Below, piece by piece: positions 1-10,600 of a stretch of DNA of 64,000 bases. Position numbers and translations under genes: made by a program. Under the pieces are notes generated by a model. That model made no database searches. It was given only the letters and a program-made list of their open reading frames with translations, and was not told the origin of the DNA. The stretch lies in NCBI RefSeq assembly GCF_030758345.1, contig NZ_JAVAMO010000002.1:124001-188000 (forward strand). Direction: 5' to 3'. Every line of letters begins with the position of its first letter. Position 1 is the stretch's first letter. Origin of the DNA: Ruegeria discodermiae (GTDB taxonomy: Bacteria > Pseudomonadota > Alphaproteobacteria > Rhodobacterales > Rhodobacteraceae).

Positions 1-859
1 GCACGGTCAGGTCGATGCCTTTGACGCGCTCGACACCACTGCCATCCACAACGCGCAGCTTTTCGACCTCAAGGATGGGTTTGCCCGGCTTAGCGGGCGT
101 CTTGTCGACCCGCAGCAGAACCTTGCGGCCCACCATCAGCTCGGCCAGATGTTCAGGATTGGTTTCCGAGGTCGTGACGGTGGCTGTCATCTCGCCACGC
201 CGCATCACGCTGACCGTGTCTGTATATTCCATGATCTCACGCAGTTTATGCGTGATCAAGATGATGGTTTTGCCCTCGGACCGCAGCCGATCGAGAATAC
301 GGAACAGCTGATCGGCCTCCGACGGCGTCAGCACGCCGGTGGGCTCATCCAGGATCAGGATCTGCGCCTGCCGGTAGAGCGCCTTGAGGATCTCCACACG
401 CTGCTGGTGGCCAACGCTGAGGTTTTCGGTGACCGCATCGGGATCGACATTCAGCTCATATTCCTTGGCCAGATGCTCAAGCTCACCGCGCGCCTTGGCC
501 AGCGAGGGTTGCAGCAACCCGCCATCCTCGGCCCCAAGAACGATGTTTTCCAGGACGGTGAAGTTCTCGACCAACTTGAAATGCTGGAACACCATGCCGA
601 TGCCAGCGGCGATAGCGGCCTGGCTGTCGGGGATGTCGGTCTTGGTGCCGTTGATCCAGACTTCGCCCTTATCGGCCTTGTAGAACCCATAAAGGATGCT
701 CATCAGCGTGGATTTTCCGGCGCCGTTTTCGCCGATGATCCCGTGGATCGACCCGGGGCGGACCGAGATCGAGATATCTTTGTTGGCCTGAACCGGGCCA
801 AACGCTTTGGAAATCCCACGAAGCTCGATGGCTGGGGGTGCGGTGTCGCTGGCTGCCAT
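1..859 (-). CDS. Simple-sugar/nucleoside ABC transporter ATP-binding protein (partial, C-terminus beyond window)
   Basis: Reading from the ATG at 859 toward position 1, the frame stays open to the window edge (about 286 residues), so only the first ABC domain and the start of a second are present. Walker A is GENGAGKST (about residues 43-51), the signature is LSVGHQQR, and Walker B is ILILDEPT followed by GVLTPSEA. These are the patterns of the two-domain ATPases of BMP-type nucleoside and simple-sugar importers (YufO/NupO-like; RbsA and MglA are relatives). It would energise uptake with permeases and a lipoprotein that lie outside the window. Substrate cannot be told from the ATPase. Alternative: a ribose- or xylose-type ATPase. 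Confidence 0.88.
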   Translation of the reverse strand, partial: MAASDTAPPAIELRGISKAFGPVQANKDISISVRPGSIHGIIGENGAGKSTLMSILYGFYKADKGEVWINGTKTDIPDSQAAIAAGIGMVFQHFKLVENFTVLENIVLGAEDGGLLQPSLAKARGELEHLAKEYELNVDPDAVTENLSVGHQQRVEILKALYRQAQILILDEPTGVLTPSEADQLFRILDRLRSEGKTIILITHKLREIMEYTDTVSVMRRGEMTATVTTSETNPEHLAELMVGRKVLLRVDKTPAKPGKPILEVEKLRVVDGSGVERVKGIDLTV

Positions 860-1144
860 GTCAGATGCAGCCCTGCCGCGTTGCAATCACTGTCATAATG
901 TCCTCACTGTTGGCCCGTGGACTCCATTATGACTGGCATTCCTAGAAGGCACGACGATTCGGCGCAATGAATTTTAATTCATATACAGGATATTTTTTCA
1001 TTTTCCGGAAAGAGACCCGAACCGCCTTTTATGAAGGCAGATTCAGCCACAAGATAATCGGAATTAAGCGGCAGCCCTTCTGTTGCACCGGCAAGACTGT
1101 TAGATCATGCCCCGCAGAGAGAAAGCATCCACAGGCGGTTATGT
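860..1144. other. Intergenic region between divergent genes, with an AT-rich inverted repeat
   Basis: These 285 bases separate the ABC ATPase (minus) from the MFS-like gene (plus) and must hold both promoters. The only structure I see is an inverted repeat at 967-982, ATGAATT-TT-AATTCAT (7-bp arms), in an AT-rich patch. It could be an operator or promoter element. No gene with a convincing ribosome binding site is present. Confidence 0.35.
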
Positions 1145-2422
1145 ATGACAAACGATCAGGCACAGGTTGAAAAACGCAACTTCCCGATCATGACAGGCCA
1201 GAGCACGGTGGCGCAGGCGGCCTGGACCATGGCCAGCCCCTCGATCGTGCTGACGTTTCTGGCAGTTGCGCTGGATCTTCCGGTTTTGTTTGTCGGTGCG
1301 ATGGTGACCATCCGTCAGATGGCGGGCACGATTGCCGATATTTTCCTGTTCGACCCGATCTCGCGCATCAAGAATCGCAAACTGGTGCTGTCGCTGACCG
1401 ATATCGCCCTCGGAGTTTGTTTCATCCTTGCCATCGCCGCCGCGCTGCTGGGCTCTACTCCGGTGATCATGGTGACTTTTGCGGTCGTGATCTTTGTTCT
1501 GGGCTTGATCGACGAAAGCCAAACCCTGTTGCTGACGGATTTCATCGGCGACAACCTGCAGTCCAAATCCCGAATGCGGATGAAATATGCGCAACTGGCC
1601 CTTGGCGGGATCATAGCCATTATCCTGACCCTGATCGCCCATGAAACCACCAAGGAACTCCCGCCGCTGCATCGACATTCCATCGTCATCACCATCGCGA
1701 TCCTGTGCTTCATGTTGGCCGGTTTCGTGACACTGGCGGTCCGCGATACTGGGACCAGACTCAAACGAGATACCGCGCCGATCCGCTCTCCTGTCACCGC
1801 GCTGAAGGACTATATCCTCAACGCTTATGAGATGCTCAAACACCCCTGGTTCCGCAAATATATCGGCATCCGCCTGCTTTATGTGGTGACCATCATGTCA
1901 GTGCCTTTCTTTGCGCTGATCTCAGCCGAGACCCACAAGCATTCAGACAAAGGTCTGACCGCTTTGATCGTTTCAACAGCGGCGGGCGCTGTGGTCTCCG
2001 GCCCGCTCTGGCGTATGCTGAACAACCGGTCGCATCGCACGGTCATGGTGACAAGTTGCTTGATGGTGGCAGTAACCGGAGCGATCCTGGTGGGGGCGCA
2101 TTTCCTGCATCTCGACCACAATGTCCACCTGCATGCGGTGGCCATGTTTGTCATCACCGTGGCGGTGAACGGGCTGGTCACGGTGCGAGGCCTTTATTAC
2201 ATGGACCTCGCGCCAAAAGAGGAAAGGGTGCGTGGTGTGGCCGTGTCGCGCAGCCTGAGCCGTTTGACCTCAATCGGTGTCTCGGCTGCGCTGGCGGCAA
2301 TCGCGCATATGCACGAAACCGTCTGGGCGCTGGTGATGATCGTCGGGTTCAGCATCCTGTCGGCGCTGGTCAGCTATATCGTCGCAAAACCCGCGCCGCA
2401 GGCGCAGCCCGCCTCGGCCTGA
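1145..2422 (+). CDS. MFS-like multi-pass membrane transporter
   Basis: A 425-residue protein with about ten to eleven hydrophobic segments spread over its length. Short basic loops such as SRIKNRK lie between helices 1 and 2, and the repeat-like layout suggests a major facilitator superfamily permease. AGGCGG sits 7 bases upstream of the ATG. I recognise no substrate-specific motif, so the transported compound is unknown. It stands alone, divergent from an ABC importer ATPase and convergent with ugpC (17 bp between stop codons). Moderately sure of transporter function, less sure of the exact family. Confidence 0.7.
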   Translation: MTNDQAQVEKRNFPIMTGQSTVAQAAWTMASPSIVLTFLAVALDLPVLFVGAMVTIRQMAGTIADIFLFDPISRIKNRKLVLSLTDIALGVCFILAIAAALLGSTPVIMVTFAVVIFVLGLIDESQTLLLTDFIGDNLQSKSRMRMKYAQLALGGIIAIILTLIAHETTKELPPLHRHSIVITIAILCFMLAGFVTLAVRDTGTRLKRDTAPIRSPVTALKDYILNAYEMLKHPWFRKYIGIRLLYVVTIMSVPFFALISAETHKHSDKGLTALIVSTAAGAVVSGPLWRMLNNRSHRTVMVTSCLMVAVTGAILVGAHFLHLDHNVHLHAVAMFVITVAVNGLVTVRGLYYMDLAPKEERVRGVAVSRSLSRLTSIGVSAALAAIAHMHETVWALVMIVGFSILSALVSYIVAKPAPQAQPASA

Positions 2423-2439
2423 GGGTCGCCGGGCTCCGC

Positions 2440-3489
2440 TCAGATGCGGAACCCGTCCTCGCGTGAAAAGAAATGCACGGCGCCGGGGGTGATGCTCACC
2501 GGGATGGTGCCGGTTCCGGCCTCGTGATCCTTGTTGACGCTGACCGAAAACGCCTGCCCGCCCAGCGTGCCATGCAACAGGCGCTGCGCGCCCAGCTCTT
2601 CGACGATCTGTACGTCGAAGGGTGTGGTGCCTTCGCCTAGTGTCAGATCCTCGGGGCGGATGCCCACCAGGATCGGCCCCGAAGAGGCCGCAGGCGCGGC
2701 CACCGGCAGTTCCAGCCCTTCATCTAGTGTTACATGCTTGTCGCTGCTGACCGTGGCGTTCAGCACGTTCATCGGCGGCGCGCCCATGAAACTGGCCACG
2801 AAGGTGGAGGCCGGGGTGCTGTAGATTTCCTTGGGCGTCCCAATCTGTTCGATCCGGCCCCCGTTCAGCACGATGATCCGGTCGGCCATGGTCATCGCCT
2901 CGACCTGATCATGGGTCACGTAGACGGCGGTGGTGCCCAGGCGGCGCTGCAGGGCGCGCACCTCGATCCGCATCTGGTTGCGCAGCTTGGCATCCAGATT
3001 GGACAGCGGCTCGTCAAACAGGAACAGATCGGGCTGGCGCACGATGGCGCGGCCCATCGCCACCCGCTGCCGCTGCCCGCCTGACAACTGACTGGGCCGC
3101 CGGTCGAGATAGTCGGTGAGGTTCAGCATCTTTGCCGCTTCCTGAACCTTGGCGTCGATTTCGGTCTTAGAAATCCCCCGGTTCTTGAGCCCGTAGCCCA
3201 TATTCTTGGCCACGGTCATATGCGGATAAAGCGCGTAGTTCTGGAACACCATCGCGATATTGCGGTCGGCCGGATCGACATCATTGACCACCCGGTCCCC
3301 GATCCGGAGCGTCCCTTCGGTGATATCCTCAAGCCCCGCGATCATCCGCAGCAGGGTAGACTTGCCGCAACCTGACGGGCCGACTAGCACCACGAACTCG
3401 CCATCCTGAATGACGAAACTGCAGGTTTGAACGGCCTCGAACCCGTTCGGATAGACTTTGTGAATGCCCTCAAGTGCAACCTGGGCCAT
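2440..3489 (-). CDS. ugpC: sn-glycerol-3-phosphate ABC transporter ATP-binding protein UgpC
   Basis: This 349-residue CUT1-type ATPase powers import through UgpA/UgpE. Walker A is GPSGCGKST (about residues 38-46), the signature is [14 protein letters not shown], and Walker B is [17 protein letters not shown]-terminal TOBE/MalK-type regulatory region (IRPEDL near residue 275) follows, and the total length is normal for UgpC/MalK. It is the last gene of the minus-strand operon ugpB-ugpA-ugpE-ugpC, 11 bp after ugpE. UgpC and MalK ATPases are closely similar; the assignment rests on the neighbouring UgpB. Confidence 0.93.
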   Translation of the reverse strand: MAQVALEGIHKVYPNGFEAVQTCSFVIQDGEFVVLVGPSGCGKSTLLRMIAGLEDITEGTLRIGDRVVNDVDPADRNIAMVFQNYALYPHMTVAKNMGYGLKNRGISKTEIDAKVQEAAKMLNLTDYLDRRPSQLSGGQRQRVAMGRAIVRQPDLFLFDEPLSNLDAKLRNQMRIEVRALQRRLGTTAVYVTHDQVEAMTMADRIIVLNGGRIEQIGTPKEIYSTPASTFVASFMGAPPMNVLNATVSSDKHVTLDEGLELPVAAPAASSGPILVGIRPEDLTLGEGTTPFDVQIVEELGAQRLLHGTLGGQAFSVSVNKDHEAGTGTIPVSITPGAVHFFSREDGFRI

Positions 3490-3500
3490 ATGCGTATTCC

Positions 3501-4397
3501 TTATTTGTCAGATTCCGTGAGGCCCTTGACGAACCAGCTCTGGAAGAAGATCACGATCAGCACCGGTGGCAACATGGCGACGATCGCCAGCGCCAGCGCC
3601 TGCCCGTGTTCGGGGATCGCCGCGTCAGAATAGGTCAGAACGATCTGTTTGATCCCGCGCACCAGCGTGAAGAGCGATTCATCAGTGGTGATCAACGTCG
3701 GCCACAGATACTGGTTCCAGCCAAAGACGAACATGATGATGAAAATCGCGGCAATCATCGTCCGCGATAGCGGCACCAGAATGTCGATGAAGAACTTCAC
3801 CGGTCCCGCCCCGTCGATGCGCGCTGCCTCGACCAGTTCTTCGGGCACTGCGCGGAAGAACTGGCGGAAGAAGAACGTGCCGGTTGCCGACGCGATAAGC
3901 GGTACGATCAGCCCGCTATAGGTGTTGGCCATGCCCAGCCGCTGAATCGCCTCGTAGGAGGGTAGAATGCGTACTTCGAGCGGCAAGAGCAGCGTGGTGA
4001 AGATGATCCAGAAGGCGAAGGTCGCAAAGCGCAGGCGGAAATAGACGATCGCATAAGCCGCCATCATCGAGATGATGATCTTGCCGACGGCGAAGCCGAT
4101 GCCAAGGATGAAGGAGTTTTTCAGCATCACCATGCCATCGACGGTTTTGGTGAAGCCACCCTTTTCAAACAGCGCCTTTTCGAAATTGCTGCCCAGCTCA
4201 TCGCCAAAGGTCAACGCCAGCCCTTCACGGTGGATGGTCACCGGATCGTAACTGGCGGTGATGAAGGCATAAACCAACGGCATCAGCATCAGCAGCGACC
4301 CCGCGATCAGGATCAGATGGTCGAAAATCGTGTTCCACTTGAACCGTAGCCGCGAGGGCGTTGGTTGGGCAATTTGGGTCTGTGTCAGATCAGCCAT
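3501..4397 (-). CDS. ugpE: sn-glycerol-3-phosphate ABC transporter permease UgpE
   Basis: Inner-membrane permease of the CUT1 family, 298 residues and about six transmembrane segments. The EAA loop that docks on the ATPase is at [22 protein letters not shown] place the start at the ATG at 4397, because GAGG lies 6 bases upstream; a GTG at 4409 overlapping the ugpA stop is the alternative and would add four residues. The gene sits 8 bp after ugpA and 11 bp before ugpC, consistent with one transcript. Confidence 0.92.
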   Translation of the reverse strand: MADLTQTQIAQPTPSRLRFKWNTIFDHLILIAGSLLMLMPLVYAFITASYDPVTIHREGLALTFGDELGSNFEKALFEKGGFTKTVDGMVMLKNSFILGIGFAVGKIIISMMAAYAIVYFRLRFATFAFWIIFTTLLLPLEVRILPSYEAIQRLGMANTYSGLIVPLIASATGTFFFRQFFRAVPEELVEAARIDGAGPVKFFIDILVPLSRTMIAAIFIIMFVFGWNQYLWPTLITTDESLFTLVRGIKQIVLTYSDAAIPEHGQALALAIVAMLPPVLIVIFFQSWFVKGLTESDK

Positions 4398-4405
4398 GTC
4401 TTGCC

Positions 4406-5287
4406 TCACGTATAATGAATGCGCCGCTCGATCAGGCGGAACTGGAAGATTGTCAGAACAAGAACCAGCACCATCAGGACCACGGATTGTGCCGAAGAAC
4501 CGCCCAGGTCATTGCCCCGGAACCCGTCCAGATAGACCTTGTAGACCAATGTCATCGGGTTTGCGCCGGGTTCGCCCTTCATCATTGTGTCGATGATGCC
4601 AAAGGTGTCGAACATCGCATAGGTGATGTTGATGATCAGCAGGAAGAATGCGGTCGGCGCCAGCAGCGGAAAAGTCACGTCCCAGAAGCGCCGGAAGCCG
4701 GAATTGTTGTCGATCAACGCCGCCTCGCGCACCGAACGCGGGATCGACTGCAAACCGGACAGGAAGAAGATGAAATTGACCGGGATCTGTTTCCAAACTG
4801 CGACGATGATCATCGCAGTCGCGGTGTCGAAATAGTCCACGCCCAGTTTGAAATCCCACCCGAAAAAACCAAAGAAGCGGGTCAGTGGGCCGTGGCTCTG
4901 ATCGAAGAACATGATGCCCAGGAACCCGGCCACGGGCGGCGCGATGGCATAGACCCACATAAGCAGCGTCCGGTAGGTCTTAGCCCCGCGCAGCACATTG
5001 TCGGCCTTCACCGCAAGCAGCAGCGCGATCGATAGCGACAGGAAGGTCACGATGGCTGTGAAGTACACCGTAAACCAAGCCACCTTGCGGTACTCGATCG
5101 ACTGCGCGATGTCGGTATAGTTTTCGGCACCCACAAAAGTCGAGCCGAAGCCAAACGGGTCCTGCAGGTAGAACGAGGACTGTATCGCCCAGGCGGCGGG
5201 CCAGTAGAAAAACACGACGATAATGGAAAGCTGTGGCACCAGCAGCAGGATGGGCAGCCACGGGTTGGTGAAACCGGCTCGCTTCAC
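4406..5287 (-). CDS. ugpA: sn-glycerol-3-phosphate ABC transporter permease UgpA
   Basis: Permease partner of UgpE, 293 residues. The N-terminus, KRAGFTNPWLPILLLVPQL, resembles E. coli UgpA, and an EAA motif (SVREAALIDNNSGFRRFWDV) lies in the cytoplasmic loop. The likely start is the GTG at 5287, with AAAGGAA about 7 bases upstream; this gives the length usual for UgpA. A GTG at 5320 in the same frame is possible but falls inside a strong hairpin. The hairpin in the 72-bp ugpB-ugpA gap may lower expression of the membrane genes relative to the binding protein. Confidence 0.92.
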   Translation of the reverse strand: MKRAGFTNPWLPILLLVPQLSIIVVFFYWPAAWAIQSSFYLQDPFGFGSTFVGAENYTDIAQSIEYRKVAWFTVYFTAIVTFLSLSIALLLAVKADNVLRGAKTYRTLLMWVYAIAPPVAGFLGIMFFDQSHGPLTRFFGFFGWDFKLGVDYFDTATAMIIVAVWKQIPVNFIFFLSGLQSIPRSVREAALIDNNSGFRRFWDVTFPLLAPTAFFLLIINITYAMFDTFGIIDTMMKGEPGANPMTLVYKVYLDGFRGNDLGGSSAQSVVLMVLVLVLTIFQFRLIERRIHYT

Positions 5288-5309
5288 GGGCGTATTCCTT
5301 TGAATTGCG

Positions 5310-5337
5310 CCAACGGCCACATGGACGTGGCCGTTGG
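5310..5337 (-). promoter_or_regulatory. Intercistronic hairpin between ugpB and ugpA
   Basis: A perfect 11-bp inverted repeat (CCAACGGCCAC / GTGGCCGTTGG) with a 6-base loop lies after the ugpB stop and just before ugpA. No T-run follows on the minus strand, so it is not a classic terminator. Binding-protein ABC operons often carry such a stem, which protects the upstream mRNA and raises the ratio of binding protein to permease. Confidence 0.6.
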
Positions 5338-5359
5338 TCGTATCTGAGTCAAAAGCGCG

Positions 5360-6655
5360 TCAGTTCTGCGTCTTGGCGAAGCGTTCCAAAAGTTTGTTGG
5401 ACTCGGCCTCGATATTTGCAAACGCGGTTTCCACATCGGTTTCGCCGGTCAGGATGCGACCATATTCACGGTTCATCACGTCACGGATCTGCACGTAGAA
5501 GCCCATGCGATAGCCCTTGGTGTTGTCACCCGCAGGCAGCGAGAGCTGCTGGATGCCAACTTCAGCCGCAGGAAACTCGTTATAGTGCCCGTCTTCCTTT
5601 GCAACTTCATAAGCGGCTTCGGTGATCGGCACATAGCCGGTTTCCTTGTGCCAGCCATACTGCACCTCGGGCGAGGTCAGGAAGCTGAAGAACTCGGCGG
5701 TGGCCTTGTTTTCCTCATCCGACTTGCCCGACATTGCGAACAGCGCCGCGCCACCGATAAAGGTCTGCTTGGGCTCGGCAGTCACGCCTTCCCAATAGGG
5801 CAGCATGGTGGCCGAGAACGGGAAGTCGACCTTCTGAACCAGACCGCCGAACGAACCGGACGAGCCCAGCCACATGGCGACCTTGCCTTCCTCAAATGGC
5901 TTGGCGTTGTCGCCCCAGCCGGTGCCGTACCATTCGAACAGACCCTGATCTTTCCAGTCTTTCAGCGCGCTGAAATGGGCCTTGATGGCGTCGTTATTCA
6001 CCAGAATCTCGGTATCCGCGCCGTCATAGCCATTGTTGTTCGAGGCAAAAGGCAGATCATGACGCGAGTGGAAGTTCTCGGTGAAAATCCAGGGCAGATG
6101 AGACTGGCTGAGCGGGATATAGCCCGCCTCTTTCAACGCCGGGCCAGTGGTGCTGGCGAATTCTTCCCAGGTTTTCGGTGCGGTGACGCCCGCCTTGGCC
6201 AGCGCGTCCTCGTTGTAATAGAGGATCGGGGTGGACGAGTTGAACGGCATGCCGATCATCTTGCCATCTGCATCGGCGTAGAAATAGCGCACGCCGGGGA
6301 TGTAATCATTGATGTCGAAGGCGACGTCATTGGCCGCCAGCAGATCCTGAACCGGGATGACTGCGCCCTTGGCGCCGATCACGGTGGCAGCGCCCGCATC
6401 AAACACTTGCATGATGTTGGGCTGCTCGCCCGCGCGGAAAGCAGCGATACCGGCTGTCAGGGTTTCCTCATAAGAGCCCTTGAACACCGGCGTGATCTTG
6501 TAGTCGCTCTGACTAGCGTTGAAGTCTTCGGCGATCTGGTTGACGGTTTCGCCCAATTGACCGCCCATGGCATGCCACCACGTGATTTCGGTCTGCGCGC
6601 TGGCAGACGTGGCGGCGAAAACCAACCCTGTTGCGGCGATTTTAAGGAGTTTCAT
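5360..6655 (-). CDS. ugpB: sn-glycerol-3-phosphate ABC transporter periplasmic binding protein UgpB
   Basis: A 431-residue periplasmic solute-binding protein. It has a short signal peptide (MKLLKIAATGLVFAATSASA, then QTEITWWHA). The segments GSYEETLTAGIAAFRAGE, NIMQVFDAGAAT and PFNSSTPILYYNEDAL match the UgpB family closely. The start is the ATG at 6655, with GGAG 7 bases upstream; an ATG at 6661 and a 40-residue upstream extension are less likely because they would bury the signal peptide. It is first in the operon and captures glycerol-3-phosphate or its diesters for UgpAEC. Confidence 0.94.
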   Translation of the reverse strand: MKLLKIAATGLVFAATSASAQTEITWWHAMGGQLGETVNQIAEDFNASQSDYKITPVFKGSYEETLTAGIAAFRAGEQPNIMQVFDAGAATVIGAKGAVIPVQDLLAANDVAFDINDYIPGVRYFYADADGKMIGMPFNSSTPILYYNEDALAKAGVTAPKTWEEFASTTGPALKEAGYIPLSQSHLPWIFTENFHSRHDLPFASNNNGYDGADTEILVNNDAIKAHFSALKDWKDQGLFEWYGTGWGDNAKPFEEGKVAMWLGSSGSFGGLVQKVDFPFSATMLPYWEGVTAEPKQTFIGGAALFAMSGKSDEENKATAEFFSFLTSPEVQYGWHKETGYVPITEAAYEVAKEDGHYNEFPAAEVGIQQLSLPAGDNTKGYRMGFYVQIRDVMNREYGRILTGETDVETAFANIEAESNKLLERFAKTQN

Positions 6656-6822
6656 TTCCATACTCCGATTGTTGAGCCGCTGCTTGCGGCCATTTGAATT
6701 TGCGCAACGCTTGTTCAGCGCTACCAGGTTCCATTGGCACGCAATACGCTCCCTCCCGCTAGCGGAAAATTGCATCACTACAGCTGGCGTCGAGTGACCC
6801 CACCAACGTGCACCCGCGACCA

Positions 6823-6852
6823 GTTATAGGGTTTGTTTGACGATTCTGTGAA
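6823..6852 (-). promoter_or_regulatory. Candidate promoter of the ugp operon
   Basis: On the minus strand a -35-like TTCACA (6847-6852) and a -10-like TATAAC (6823-6828) are 18 bases apart, about 165 bases upstream of the ugpB start. Around the -35, GTTTCAC and TCGTCAA lie 11 bases apart and faintly resemble the direct repeats of a Pho box. PhoB control of ugp is known in other bacteria, but here the match is weak. The rest of 6656-7103 shows nothing else I can name. Confidence 0.35.
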
Positions 6853-7103
6853 ACAAAAATCGTGACCTAGGAATTTCTTCGTTGGTCTTGTTGCTGAAGG
6901 GTTGGTCTTTCTTTCCCAGAGTTCGGCAGGCAGAAACGTTTACATTTTCAACGTGATAGGGAGTGAATTCAAAATGATCCCCGCCCGGCTTGGCCCGTAA
7001 CTGCCGACAATGCAGACGGCCCGCAGATATGTTACGCCGGTGTCGCTTAAACTCTGCTACGTTCCGCTCAAACCCGCTGATGATACCCAAGGACCTGCCG
7101 CCC

Positions 7104-7619
7104 GTGTCTGACCTCTATTCCCTCTGGCTCACATTTCCGCAGGCGCTTGAGGACCAGCTAGGGGAGCATGTGACGACGCTGGCCCGGATGACAAAAGGCC
7201 CGGTCTTTCAGCCCCATGTCACACTGGTGGGAGATTTGCCTTATGATCGCGCGCGAGAGATTTTCACCTCGGAACGGATCGGGCCGATTGCACCGCGCCT
7301 GCAGGGTAGGTTCGGGCGGCTGAACCATGGCGACACGTATTTCCAGTCGCTGTTCCTCGTGGTCACCCTGCCCGCCCAGGTCGCACATGTTCGGCAGCAA
7401 TTGCTCGGTGAGCTTGATCTTGATCCGGCCTACCCGCCACATGTCAGCCTGGCCTATGGCAGCCTCGACGGAGAGGTCCCGACATCGTATCTGGGCAAGA
7501 TCACTTCTACGTTCTGCGACCAACCCGCTCCGCTGGCCTTTCTAGATCTGGTCGCCTCATCCGAGACCCGACCCGTGGAGAGCTGGAAAATCATCGAGCG
7601 CCTTCCGCTGAACGTCTGA
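7104..7619 (+). CDS. 2H phosphoesterase (cyclic phosphodiesterase-like)
   Basis: A 171-residue protein with the two tandem HxT/SL motifs of the 2H phosphoesterase superfamily: PHVTL around His38 and PHVSLAYG around His113. Their spacing fits the cyclic phosphodiesterase/2'-5' RNA ligase fold. Family members open 2',3'- or 1'',2''-cyclic phosphates or ligate RNA; the actual substrate here is unknown. I prefer the GTG at 7104, with AAGGA 10 bases upstream, because the family begins right at this point; an ATG at 7080 would add eight residues. Convergent with the RND pump gene. Confidence 0.72.
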   Translation: MSDLYSLWLTFPQALEDQLGEHVTTLARMTKGPVFQPHVTLVGDLPYDRAREIFTSERIGPIAPRLQGRFGRLNHGDTYFQSLFLVVTLPAQVAHVRQQLLGELDLDPAYPPHVSLAYGSLDGEVPTSYLGKITSTFCDQPAPLAFLDLVASSETRPVESWKIIERLPLNV

Positions 7620-7626
7620 CCTCGAG

Positions 7627-10600
7627 TCAGGTTCCATCAACGCTCTGCCTGCCGAGCAACCAGGACAGGGTCCGCTCGCGCAGCGACTGGAAACTCAGGT
7701 AGAGCACCGGGATCATCAGCAGCCCGACCGTGCTGTCAAAAATCATCCCGAACAGAACCGGGTAGCCGATCGAAACCCGCCCCGCCGCCCCGGCCCCGGT
7801 GGCCAGCACCAGCGGCAGCACCCCGATGATGAAACACAAACCCGTCATCGTGACCGGGCGGAACCGCAACTCGGCCGCTTTCAGCGCCGCCGCGCGGATT
7901 GATGTGCCGCGCGCGCGTTCATCATTGGCAAACTCGACCACCATGATGGCCTTCTTGGCGGCCAGGCCGATCAGCAGCACCATCCCTACCTGCGCAAAGA
8001 TATTGTTGCTGAGATGCGGCATCAGCGCCAGCGGCACCAGCGCGCCAAAGATCGCAAATATTGTCGAGGTCATCACCGCAAGCGGCAGCGTCCAGCTTTC
8101 GTAAAGGGCCACCAGAAAGAGATAGGACAGGACCACCGCGCCCATCAGGATATAGGTTACCAGCCCGCCCGCCGCGACCTCTTGCTGGGTGACGCCCGAC
8201 CATTCGATGTCAAAATCTTCCGGTAGGTTGGTATCGGCGATCGCCTTCATGGCAGCAATGGCCTGACCCGAGCTTATGCCTTCCGCAAGCTGTGCACTGA
8301 TCGAAGCGGCGGTATAGAGATTGTGGCGCGGGATGCTGTCCGGCCCCAGCACCGGCTCATGGCGGACCAGCACGCGCAGGGGAAACGAGTCGCCGTCGGC
8401 ATTCTTGACATAGATGTTGCCGATATCCGCAAGCGACTGCCGGAAATCCGCATCCGCCGAGATGACGATCCAGTGGACCTTGTTGCGCTTGATGAAATTG
8501 CCGACATAGTAGGAACTCAGGCTGGCTTGCAGCGCCGAGAAGATGTCGATCACCTCTACGCCCAGCGTCTCGGCCCGGTCGCGGTCGATCGACAGCAGGT
8601 ATTGCGGCACATTGGCCGAGAAGCTGCTATGCACATGACTGAATTCGGGCGCGGCGTTCAGAGCGGTCAGGAAGGCGGTCTTGGCGGCATCCAGCTTGTC
8701 GACATCGCCATCGGCAAGATCAACCAGTTCCGCAGACACGCCACCACTGTCGCCCAGCCCATGGATCGAAGGCATTGGAAACACAAAAGAAGTCGCTTCG
8801 GGCAGGGTTGCCAACTCGTCATTGATTGCTGCCATGATCGCGTGCCATTGCAGCTCGGGCGTGGTGCGCTGATCCCAGGGATCAAGCGCGATCACCAGCA
8901 TGCCGGTGCTGGATCTGGTGCCGCTCATCATGCTGAAGCCGGAAATCGTGGTGACGCTATGCACCCCCGGCCGTGCCCGGATCATGGTGTCGATCCCGGT
9001 CATCACCGCCTCGGTTCGCGCCAGCGAGGCGCCATCGGGCAGGTCGATACCCGCCAGCAGGATGCCACTGTCTTCAGGAGGGATGAAGCCGGTGGGCACG
9101 GTTTTGAACAGATAGATCGTGCCGCCCACGAAACCGGCAAAGACAAGCAGGCTCAGCACCAGATAGCGCAGCATCAACCCGACCAGCCGCATATAGAGCC
9201 CGCGCACCCAAGCAATCAGTGCGGGCACAAGCCGCAGCGGGCCGCGTGGTCGCACACCCCGCCGCAGCAGCAGCGCGCATAGCGCAGGGCCAAGGGTCAG
9301 CGCGTTTACCGCCGACAGCATGAAGGCAAAAATGATGGTCAGTGCAAATTGCAGATAAATCTTGCCGGTTATGCCGGGAAAGAAGCAGACCGGGACAAAG
9401 ACCGCGGCCAGCACGAATGTGGTGGCGATGATGGGCCGTGTGACCTGATCCATTGCCTTCTCGGTGGCGGCACGCGCTTCAAGCCCCTCCTCCTCCATGA
9501 TCCGTTCGGCGTTTTCGATGATAACGATGGCGTCATCGACCACCAGCGTGATCGCCAGTACCAGTGCCAGCAGCGTGATCATGTTGGCGCTGAACCCGAT
9601 CAGAAAGATCAGCGCCACCGCCCCCAGCAGAGAGACTGGGATCGCGATGGCGGGCACGATGGTGGCGCGCCAGCTTGCCAGAAACAGGAAGGTGACAAGG
9701 ACCACCAGACCGGCGGTCAGACCAAGCGTGAACAGGATGTCGCGGATCGACAGCCGCACTGCTGTGGTGATGTCATAGGGAATCTCATAGCTGACGCCCT
9801 CAGGGAATTTCTGCGCCAGATGGTCCATCTCGGCCAGCACGGCGGTGGCGATGTCAAGCGCGTTGGCTGTGGCCTCCTGATGGACGGCGAAGGCAGCCGA
9901 GCCTTTGCCGTTAAACCGCGAGGCACCGGAATAGCTTTCTGCCCCAAGCTCGACCCGCGCCACATCCCCTAGCCGCACTAGCGAGCCGTCAGTGTTTGAC
10001 GCGACGATGATGCGTTCGAACTCCTCGGCTTCGCGCAACAACCCGCGGGCCTGTAGTTTAAATTGGAAATCGGGGGTCTTGCTGCCAAAAGGCGGCGCGC
10101 CCAGCTCGCCTGCGGCGGCCTCGACATTCTGGTTCTGGATGGCCGTGGCAATGTCGGATGCGGTGATGTTCAGCGCTGCCATCTTGTCAGGACGGGTCCA
10201 GACCCGCATGCTGTATTCCAGTGGCCCGAATTGAGTGACCGCGCTGACGCCCGCGATCCGGGCCAGCGGGTCTTGCACGAAATCGGCAGCATAATTGCTG
10301 AGATAGAGCTCATCGCGCGATCCGTCGGGCGAGGTCAGGTTGATCACCATCATCATCCCGCCCGAACGTTTCGCGACATTGATCCCCTGCTGGATCACCG
10401 AAGGCGGCAGCACCGGTTCGGCCAGCGCGATGCGGTTCTGAACGTCGATCGCCGCAATGTCGGGATCGGTCCCGAGCTCGAACATGACGGTCAGTTCATA
10501 GGTTCCACTGTTGGAGCTGCCCGACGACATATAGAGCATACCGTCCACGCCATTGACCTGTTCCTCGATGGGGGCGGCAACGGCCTCCTGGATCAGCGCC

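Noticed and set aside
149-898. Open plus-strand frame of about 250 codons at the left end
   Set aside because: It is the antisense of the ABC ATPase gene, whose Walker A, signature and Walker B motifs are intact on the minus strand.
5310-5337. Terminator between ugpB and ugpA
   Set aside because: No T-run follows on the transcribed strand, and the downstream genes plainly belong to the same operon.
5585-6697. 370-codon plus-strand frame
   Set aside because: Lies fully opposite ugpB; no ribosome binding site and no recognisable domain, while UgpB matches its family along the whole length.
8323-9972. Long plus-strand frames opposite the RND pump
   Set aside because: Antisense shadows of a high-GC gene; His/Arg/Gln-rich composition typical of such shadows.
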